From CAYNQN01 sp964530525 (lineage in GTDB: Bacteria; Actinomycetota; Acidimicrobiia; Acidimicrobiales; Acidimicrobilacustridaceae), in NCBI GenBank assembly GCA_964530525.1, contig CAZHBH010000064.1:1-12127 (forward strand): a stretch of 12,127 nucleotides of DNA, read 5' to 3'. Shown one piece after another: positions 7,492 to 12,127 of the stretch. The stretch's first letter is position 1; each line of letters opens with the position of its first letter. The position numbers and the translations under genes were made by a program. Under the pieces are notes generated by a model that had not been told where the DNA came from, made no database searches, and worked only from the letters and a program-made list of their open reading frames with translations.

Positions 7492-10335
7492 CTACTTCTT
7501 GCTGGGGTTCTTGGCGGCAGCCTTCTTCGTCGCAGCCTTCTTCTTCGCTGCCGACCTCTTGGCGGGCGCCTTCTTCTTCGCTGCGGCGGCCTTCTTCTTC
7601 CTGGGGGCGGGGCCTCGGGCCCTGCGGTCCTCCAGCAGCTCGGCAGCCCGCTCCGGCGTGATGGTCTCGACGTCGTCGCCCTTGCGAAGCGACGCGTTGG
7701 TCTCTCCATCGGTCACGTATGGACCGAACCTGCCATCTTTGAGTATCATCGTCTTCCCGGTGGAGGGGTCGGGTCCCAGCTCGCGCAACGGAGGGGTCGC
7801 CTGACCCCTCCGCCTCTTCGGCTGGGCCATCACCGCCAGCGCCTCCTCGAGCCCGATGGTGAGGAGCTGCTCCTCGGTCTCGAGGCTGCGGCTCTCCTTG
7901 CCCATCTTCAGGTAGGGCCCGTAGCGACCGTTCAGGGCCAACACCTCTTCACCGCTCGCAGGGTCGACCCCCACGACGCGTGGCAGCTGCAGGAGCTGGA
8001 GGGCATCAGCGAGGGTTATCTCCTCTAGCGACATCGTCTTGAAGAGCGACGCTGTTCGGGGCTTCTCCTTGGAGCCCTCCTCCATCGCGCCGAGCTGGAC
8101 GTAGGGTCCGAAGCGGCCGGCCTTGGCGAGCACCGGAAGGCCCGTCTCCGGGTCGGTTCCCAAGACCTTGTCGCCTCGGGGCGCCTCCAGCAGCTCGACA
8201 GCACGTTCGATGGTGAGCTCGTCGGGAGCGAGGTCCTCGGGGATGCTCGCCCTCTCCTCACCCCTCTGCAGGTACGGCCCGTAGCGGCCCGAGCGGGCCT
8301 CGATGAGCTGTCCGTCGTCGTCGACCCCGATGGGTATGGCGTTCACCGTGCGGGCGTCGATCTCGTCGAGACGATCCTCCACCAACTCCTTCAGCCCGCC
8401 TTCGCGCTCGCCACCAGCTCCGGGGCGGCCGAAGTAGAACTCGGCCAGCCAGGGCACGGCCTCGCCGGCGCCACGGGCGATCCCGTCGAGGTCGTCCTCC
8501 ATCCGTGCGGTGAAGGCGTAGTCGACGAGGTGTGGGAAGTGCTGCTCGAGCAGGCCCACCACTGCGAAGGCCGTGAACGAGGGCACCAGCGCCGTCCCCT
8601 TCTTCCACACGTAGCCCCGGTCCTGGACGGTGCCGATGATCGAGGCGTAGGTGCTGGGCCGCCCCACGCCCAGCTCCTCCATGCGCTTGACGAGCGAGGC
8701 TTCCGTGAACCGGGCGGGCGGCTTGGTCTCGTGGCCCTGGGCATCCATGGCCACGGGGGCCATCTCGTCGCCCTCGGCGAGGGCCGGTAGCTCGCGACCT
8801 TCCCCCTCCCCACCCGAGCCGTTCGAGCCGGGCTCACCCCTGCTGCCGGCCTTGCCCGCGCCGGCACCTCGCTCTTCGGCTCCTGCGGGCCCGCTCTCCC
8901 CGGCTGCGTCGTCGGAGCCCTCTACGTACGCGAGGCGGAAGCCCTGGTGGTGGATGACCGTGCCGCTGGTGGCGAACACCGCATCGCGACCCCCAGGTGT
9001 GGTGGCCCCCAGGCGCACGGAGACGGTCTCACCTGTCGCGTCGGTCATCTGGGAAGCGATCGTCCGCTTCCAGATGAGGTCGTAGACCCGAGCCTCGGTG
9101 GCGCTCACCTCCCTCGCCACGTCGTCGGGAGACCGGAAGGCGTCGCCTGCAGGACGGATCGCCTCGTGGGCCTCCTGGGCGTTTCGCACCTTCTTCGTGT
9201 ACTGCCTCGGAGCGTCGGGCAAGTTCTCGCGCCCGAAGCGACGCTCGATCTCCGAGCGGGCGGCTGCCAGGGCCGTCTCGGACAGGGTGGTGCTGTCCGT
9301 ACGCATGTAGGTGATGTAACCCCCCTCGTAGAGGGATTGGGCGTAGCGCATCGCCTGCGAGGCGCTCATGCGCAGCTTGCGACCGGCTTCCTGCTGGAAC
9401 GTGGAGGTGATGAACGGCGCCGCTGGACGCCGCCGATACGGCTTCGTCTCGACGGACCTGACCGTGAACGGCGCCTCGGCCAGCTCGTCGGCGAGGGCCC
9501 GAGCAACCGGCTCGTCGAGCACCACCGTCCCAGCGGTCTTCACCCGGCCCTGTTCGTCGAAGTCGCTGCCCGAGGCGAGCTTTGCCCCGTCGAGCTCCAC
9601 GAGCGTCGCCGTGAAGGCACTGCCTCGCGCGGGCTCCACGGGCATCTCCGGCGCCGGCGAGAAGGTGCCCTCGATGTTCCAGTACGAGGCGGCCACGAAG
9701 GCCATGCGCTCGCGCTCGCGCTCCACCACCATCCGGGTCGCCACGCTCTGCACCCGGCCGGCGGAGAGGCCCTGGGAGACCTTTCGCCACAGCACGGGCG
9801 AGACCTCGTAGCCGTAGAGCCGGTCGAGCAGGCGGCGTGCCTCTTGGGCGTCCACCAGCCGCCGGTCGATCTCACGAGGGTTCTCGATGGCGCGGGCGAT
9901 CGCCGCCGGGGTGATCTCGTGGAACACCATCCTCTTCACGGGCATGGAGGGGGGCGGGTTGAGCACCTCCAGGAGGTGCCACGCGATGGCCTCTCCCTCC
10001 CGGTCCTCATCGGTGGCGAGGTAGAGCTCGTCGGCGGCCTTCATCTCCCGACGGAGGTTGCGGACCACGTCCTCCTTGCCCTTGCTGACCACGTACAGGG
10101 GCTTGAAGTCGTTCTCGACGTCGATCCCCAGGCGCGCCCAGGGCTCTCCCTTGTGGGCCGCCGGAACGTCGCGGGCGTTCTGGGGGAGGTCGCGGATGTG
10201 GCCCACGGATGACTCGACGACGGGGGTGAGGGCGACCTCCTCGCCCCCCACGCCCACGGAGAAGCTCGGCCCGAGGAAGCGGGCGATGGTCTTCGCCTTC
10301 GCGGGCGACTCGACGATTATCAGGGCCTTTGCCAT
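7492..10335 (-). CDS. topA: DNA topoisomerase I (type IA)
   Basis: 947 residues from the conserved MAKALIIVESPAKAKTI start. An upstream in-frame ATG at 10443 would add 36 residues without family resemblance, so it is rejected. The enzyme relaxes negative supercoils through a 5'-phosphotyrosine link. The TOPRIM domain (about 1-145) has E9 and the DxDxE triad in TDEDREGE (D109, D111, E113). The catalytic tyrosine is Y343 in YITYMRTDST. PPARFTEASLVKRMEELGVGRPSTYASII (about 539-567) is the usual core motif. The C-terminal part has four GR(Y/F)GPY repeats (683, 740, 803, 868) in place of zinc fingers; I see no cysteine in the protein. It ends in a Lys/Ala-rich tail (912-947). A Gly/Ser/Glu-rich insert occupies about 473-516. 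No good ribosome site precedes the ATG. Confidence 0.98.
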   Translation of the reverse strand: MAKALIIVESPAKAKTIARFLGPSFSVGVGGEEVALTPVVESSVGHIRDLPQNARDVPAAHKGEPWARLGIDVENDFKPLYVVSKGKEDVVRNLRREMKAADELYLATDEDREGEAIAWHLLEVLNPPPSMPVKRMVFHEITPAAIARAIENPREIDRRLVDAQEARRLLDRLYGYEVSPVLWRKVSQGLSAGRVQSVATRMVVERERERMAFVAASYWNIEGTFSPAPEMPVEPARGSAFTATLVELDGAKLASGSDFDEQGRVKTAGTVVLDEPVARALADELAEAPFTVRSVETKPYRRRPAAPFITSTFQQEAGRKLRMSASQAMRYAQSLYEGGYITYMRTDSTTLSETALAAARSEIERRFGRENLPDAPRQYTKKVRNAQEAHEAIRPAGDAFRSPDDVAREVSATEARVYDLIWKRTIASQMTDATGETVSVRLGATTPGGRDAVFATSGTVIHHQGFRLAYVEGSDDAAGESGPAGAEERGAGAGKAGSRGEPGSNGSGGEGEGRELPALAEGDEMAPVAMDAQGHETKPPARFTEASLVKRMEELGVGRPSTYASIIGTVQDRGYVWKKGTALVPSFTAFAVVGLLEQHFPHLVDYAFTARMEDDLDGIARGAGEAVPWLAEFYFGRPGAGGEREGGLKELVEDRLDEIDARTVNAIPIGVDDDGQLIEARSGRYGPYLQRGEERASIPEDLAPDELTIERAVELLEAPRGDKVLGTDPETGLPVLAKAGRFGPYVQLGAMEEGSKEKPRTASLFKTMSLEEITLADALQLLQLPRVVGVDPASGEEVLALNGRYGPYLKMGKESRSLETEEQLLTIGLEEALAVMAQPKRRRGQATPPLRELGPDPSTGKTMILKDGRFGPYVTDGETNASLRKGDDVETITPERAAELLEDRRARGPAPRKKKAAAAKKKAPAKRSAAKKKAATKKAAAKNPSKK
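7495..7602 (-). repeat. Lys/Ala-rich repeat encoding the TopA tail
   Basis: Codons 912-947 encode irregular KKKAA and KKAPA-type units, giving runs of CTTCTTCTTCG on the plus strand. Such histone-H1-like tails are known from mycobacterial and streptomycete TopA, where they aid DNA binding and processivity. Slippage-prone DNA, so length may vary between strains. Confidence 0.7.
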
Positions 10336-10423
10336 TGGGGCAGACGTTGATCCCAGCTCAGCTGCCTTGTCAACTATCCCGCCGGGCGGGTGTAGGGCCA
10401 GCTCACGGCGTTGTGAAGGCATC

Positions 10424-10436
10424 CCACACCATGTGG
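10424..10436. promoter_or_regulatory. 13-bp inverted repeat upstream of bfr
   Basis: CCACA-CCA-TGTGG, perfect 5-bp arms, 66 bp before the bfr start codon. Possibly a second operator or part of the bfr promoter; short enough to be chance. Confidence 0.25.
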
Positions 10437-10456
10437 TCGCCATGCCAGACTTCGGC

Positions 10457-10471
10457 CACCCACAGTGGGTG
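10457..10471. promoter_or_regulatory. Perfect 15-bp palindrome upstream of bfr, likely operator
   Basis: CACCCAC-A-GTGGGTG has perfect 7-bp arms around one base and ends 31 bp before the bfr ATG. It does not resemble the IdeR/DtxR box or the Fur box as I know them. The position suits a repressor site or, in RNA, a small hairpin. The palindrome is seen directly; the regulator is unknown. Confidence 0.5.
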
Positions 10472-10496
10472 ATCCCCGAGAGGATCCCGAGAGGAG
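10471..10496 (+). repeat. Tandem repeat that duplicates the bfr ribosome site
   Basis: GATCCCCGAGAG (10471-10482) and GATCCCGAGAG (10483-10493) are near-identical neighbours, differing by one C. The second merges into AGGAG (10492-10496), 6 nt from the ATG, which is the working ribosome site. The first copy supplies a spare purine-rich site 12 nt further up. Confidence 0.5.
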
Positions 10497-10502
10497 ACGA
10501 CG

Positions 10503-10967
10503 ATGCAGGGCGACAAGGAGATCATCGAGATCCTCAACGAGGTGCTCACCGCCGAGCTGACGGCGATCAACCAGTACTTCATCCACGGGAAGATGTGTGA
10601 GAACTGGGGCTACACGAAGCTGGCGGCGCAGTTCCGCGCCGAGTCGATCGACGAGATGCGCGACGCCGAGATGGTCATCGGCCGCATCCTCTTCCTCGAG
10701 GGCGTCCCGAACATGCAACGGATGAGTCGGGTGATGGTGGGCACGAACGTGCTGGAGCAGCTGGAGCTCAACACCTCGTTGGAGCACGCCGCGATCGAGC
10801 GCTACAACCGGGGGATCGCGCTCGCCGTCGCCAAGGGAGACAACGGAACCCGGGAGCTCTTCGAAGCGAAGCTGACGGGCGAGGAAGCCCACGCCGACTG
10901 GCTCGAGACCCAGCTCTCGGTGATCGGCAAGATCGGGCTCGAGAACTACCTGGCCCAGCAGCTTTGA
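10503..10967 (+). CDS. bfr: Bacterioferritin with altered ferroxidase ligand
   Basis: 154 residues, close to the usual 155-160. The hallmark start MQGDKEIIEILNEVLTAELT and the end DWLETQLSVIGKIGLENYL identify bacterioferritin, a 24-subunit cytoplasmic shell that oxidises Fe(II) and stores iron. Ferroxidase ligands known from E. coli Bfr are E18, E51, H54, E94, E127 and H130. E18, E51, E94, E127 and H130 are present, as is the heme ligand M52 and Y25. Position 54 is Asp (GAC at 10662-10664) in EMRDAE where the family has EMxHAx. A strong AGGAG stands 6 nt upstream of the ATG. The gene is divergent from topA and has its own palindrome-bearing upstream region. A possible partner is the unknown helical protein 73 nt downstream. 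Confidence 0.96.
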   Translation: MQGDKEIIEILNEVLTAELTAINQYFIHGKMCENWGYTKLAAQFRAESIDEMRDAEMVIGRILFLEGVPNMQRMSRVMVGTNVLEQLELNTSLEHAAIERYNRGIALAVAKGDNGTRELFEAKLTGEEAHADWLETQLSVIGKIGLENYLAQQL

Positions 10968-11002
10968 GCCTGGGGCGGAAGGTGGCAGAGCCCAGTCAGC
11001 GC

Positions 11003-11044
11003 ATGCGACAGGACCTCGCCCGCCGCGCGAGGCTCGGCCCGTGA
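11003..11044 (+). CDS. Possible 13-residue leader peptide
   Basis: ATG at 11003 opens MRQDLARRARLGP and stops at TGA 11042-11044, which overlaps the GTG start of the next gene as GTGA. That geometry is typical of translational coupling. There is no good ribosome site for the small frame, so this may be chance. Confidence 0.2.
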   Translation: MRQDLARRARLGP

Positions 11045-11493
11045 GCAGGACGCAGATCGGCGTGGTGGAGACCGCCCGCCGGATCGGTGGCTACAGCTGG
11101 GCGGAGGCTCGGCTTTTCGAGGTCACGGGGCGGTGGGTAGCGATCACCGACGAACCCGCGGCCAAGGTGGTGCTCGCCACCCACAGCCGACGCTTCGGCT
11201 GGCGGGCTCAGATGTGGGCCTCCGCCCGGCCCACGCTGTGGGACCGGTCCGAGAGCGACGTGAGCCGGGACCACGAGGAGATGGTGGAGTTCGTCGCGGG
11301 GGCCGAGACCACGGCAGACCGCCTGGCCGCCCTCTACCGAATGGCCGTTCCCAACCTCCTTGCCACCTACCAGGCCCACCTGGAGGTGGCGAACCCGCTG
11401 TCGGACGGCGCCACCGCCCGCTGGTTGAGGCTCGCCATCGGAGATCTCACGATCGACAGGGCCGAGGGTGAAGCCCTTCTCGCCATCAGATGA
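11041..11493 (+). CDS. Unknown helical protein, possibly ferritin-like fold
   Basis: 150 residues from GTG at 11041; an in-frame ATG upstream is not available nearby, and GAGG lies about 9 nt upstream. I do not recognise the family with certainty. The sequence is predicted to be mostly helical, rich in Ala, Arg, Glu, Leu and Trp, with no signal peptide or membrane span. Notable stretches are WAEARLFEVTGRWVAI (20-35), EPAAKVVLATHSRRFGWRA (38-56) and LATYQAHLEVANPLSDG (107-123). The layout of Glu and His residues on long helices is reminiscent of ferritin-like four-helix bundles, but no ExxH pair is seen. Codon use is like its neighbours. It follows bfr on the same strand after 73 nt, so a shared transcript and a link to iron or redox are possible but unproven. 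Confidence 0.75.
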   Translation: MSRTQIGVVETARRIGGYSWAEARLFEVTGRWVAITDEPAAKVVLATHSRRFGWRAQMWASARPTLWDRSESDVSRDHEEMVEFVAGAETTADRLAALYRMAVPNLLATYQAHLEVANPLSDGATARWLRLAIGDLTIDRAEGEALLAIR

Positions 11494-11740
11494 CCCGACA
11501 TCTCGGTGCATCTCGGTGATCTACGGTGCCCGGATGGGGCCATCCCTCCAGGGGAGATGTGGGAGAAAATCGACGCGTCGGGCGGGTGCCCTTGACGGCA
11601 TCGGTATGGTAAGACGCGCCTCGCTCCCATGTGCATGGCCTGCGTCCAACCGGTCGCCCGTTGCCCTACCGGACAGTCGGCGCTCACCGGAACAGATCTG
11701 AAACCGCATCCCGCCGTTGTCGTGACCCGAGAGGTGCACG
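11494..11740 (+). promoter_or_regulatory. 247-bp upstream region of the sigma-factor gene
   Basis: No gene seen. Besides the 10-bp tandem repeats it holds a hairpin GGATGG-GG-CCATCC (11532-11545) that could end the upstream transcript, although no T-run follows. A palindrome CGACGCGTCG lies at 11571-11580, and TTGACG at 11592-11597. The best -10-like element, TATGGT (11605-11610), is only 7 bp after TTGACG, so the two cannot pair in a standard promoter. The ribosome site GAGAGG is at 11729-11734. Confidence 0.4.
11499..11528 (+). repeat. 10-bp tandem repeats upstream of the sigma-factor gene
   Basis: CATCTCGGTG occurs twice back to back (11499-11508, 11509-11518), followed by a decayed third copy ATCTACGGTG (11519-11528). 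The 10-bp period is one helical turn, so copies would face the same side of the DNA. It begins right after the upstream gene's stop. Confidence 0.4.
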
Positions 11741-12127
11741 TTGCCCAAAGAGAGAGTTGAGCGAGACGAGGAAGATCTCGTTCGCCTGTACCTCACCGAC
11801 ATCGGCCAGTACCCCCTGCTCACCAAGGACGACGAGGTTCGGCTCGCCCAGGCGATCGAGGCGGGCACGGCAGCTAGGGCGGGCCTGGAGGCGAAGGACC
11901 TCACCCCTGGGCGCAAGCGGGAGTTGCGCAAGCTCGCCCGTGAGGGGGAGGACGCCGAGCAGACGTTCGTCCAGTCCAACCTGCGACTCGTCGTCTCCAT
12001 CGCCAAGAAGTACCAGGCGTCCGGCCTTCCGCTTCTCGACCTGATCCAGGAGGGGAACCTCGGCCTCATGCACGCCGTCGAGAAGTTCGACTGGCGCAAG
12101 GGCTTCAAGTTCTCCACGTACGCCACG
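11741..12127 (+). CDS. RpoD-family sigma factor, SigA/SigB type (partial, C-terminus off window)
   Basis: 129 codons are visible. An in-frame stop at 11723-11725 excludes upstream starts, and TTG at 11741 follows GAGAGG by 6 nt, so TTG is the start. Region 1.2 begins almost at once (DLVRLYLTDIGQYPLLTKDDEVRLAQAIEAG, 12-42). A charged linker covers about 43-75. Region 2 follows with NLRLVVSIAKKY (80-91), LPLLDLIQEGNLGLM (96-110) and the core-binding and -10-recognition hallmark KFDWRKGFKFSTYAT (115-129). The protein recruits RNA polymerase core and melts promoters. There is no region 1.1 and no long basic N-terminal extension of the kind seen on actinobacterial housekeeping SigA/HrdB, so it may be a group 2 (SigB-like) factor, or a primary factor of a lineage with a short N-terminus. 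The missing part must hold regions 3 and 4. Confidence 0.93.
   Translation, partial: MPKERVERDEEDLVRLYLTDIGQYPLLTKDDEVRLAQAIEAGTAARAGLEAKDLTPGRKRELRKLAREGEDAEQTFVQSNLRLVVSIAKKYQASGLPLLDLIQEGNLGLMHAVEKFDWRKGFKFSTYAT

Larger units (their letters stand above)
10336..10502. promoter_or_regulatory. Divergent promoter region between topA and bfr
   Basis: 167 bp between two divergent starts. On the minus strand a perfect TTGACA (10373-10368) sits so that a -10 with a 17-18 bp spacer would fall at about 10350-10344 (TCAACG/CAACGT, a poor match). Transcription would then begin within a few bases of the topA ATG, implying a very short or absent leader. On the plus strand I find dyads in front of bfr (listed separately) but no clear -35/-10 pair. 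Confidence 0.45.

Noticed and set aside
7000..8028. 342-codon plus-strand open frame
   Set aside because: Antisense to the MFS gene and the topA 3' end, both with clear family motifs in the other strand; its own translation is low-complexity.
8947..10212. 421-codon plus-strand open frame
   Set aside because: It lies antisense to topA, has no recognisable family features and reads as His/Arg/Gly-rich translation typical of the reverse frame of a high-GC gene.
10336..10443. Extended 983-residue form of TopA
   Set aside because: The extra 36 residues lack family similarity, cross the TTGACA element, and the protein family begins at MAKALIIVESPAKAKTI.
10457..10471. Copper-regulator (CsoR) box reading of the palindrome before bfr
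   Set aside because: It shares an AGTGGG-like centre with such sites, but the arms differ and no copper gene is near, so I do not assign it.
1..12127. Mobile elements, CRISPR arrays, toxin-antitoxin or defence genes
   Set aside because: No transposase, integrase, regular spaced repeats or recognisable defence domains were seen.

Overview
The window looks like chromosomal DNA from a high-GC actinobacterium, possibly of the class Acidimicrobiia; I infer this rather than prove it. The basis is strong G/C preference at third codon positions, a TopA with no zinc fingers and a Lys/Ala-rich tail, a SigA/SigB-type sigma factor, and GTG and TTG starts. I see no phage genes, transposases, tRNAs, rRNAs or CRISPR arrays. 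Most of the window is ordinary core genome; the less ordinary part is the left third plus some regulatory DNA.

Layout. Positions 1-3916 (minus strand) hold the first 1305 codons of a large secreted protein built of Ig-like repeats; it runs off the left edge. Upstream of it, 66 nt away on the same strand, is a LysR-type regulator (3983-4954) with an unusual charged, low-complexity insert in its effector domain. A gene-free stretch of about 400 bases (4955-5361) then carries overlapping inverted repeats just upstream of the regulator. Next comes a tight minus-strand operon, read right to left: topA (DNA topoisomerase I, 7492-10335), an MFS exporter (5983-7470) and tmk (dTMP kinase, 5362-5976). 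The gaps are 21 and 6 nt. holB, which often follows tmk, is not present.

The strand switches at a 167-bp divergent region (10336-10502) that contains a perfect 15-bp palindrome in front of a bacterioferritin gene (bfr, 10503-10967). Its predicted protein has Asp in place of the expected ferroxidase ligand His54. A 150-residue helical protein of unknown function follows (11041-11493). After a 247-bp gap with short tandem repeats comes the start of an RpoD-family sigma factor (11741 to the right edge).

How the genes fit together. topA and tmk are DNA-maintenance and nucleotide-supply functions that share an operon with a transporter of unknown substrate. Bfr stores iron and heme. The regulator and the secreted protein probably form one surface-expression unit, perhaps controlled through the palindromes upstream of the regulator. 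This is inferred from layout only. I found no clearly new multi-gene system; the strongest leads are the Bfr ligand change, the LysR insert with its operator cluster, and the unassigned domains of the secreted protein.
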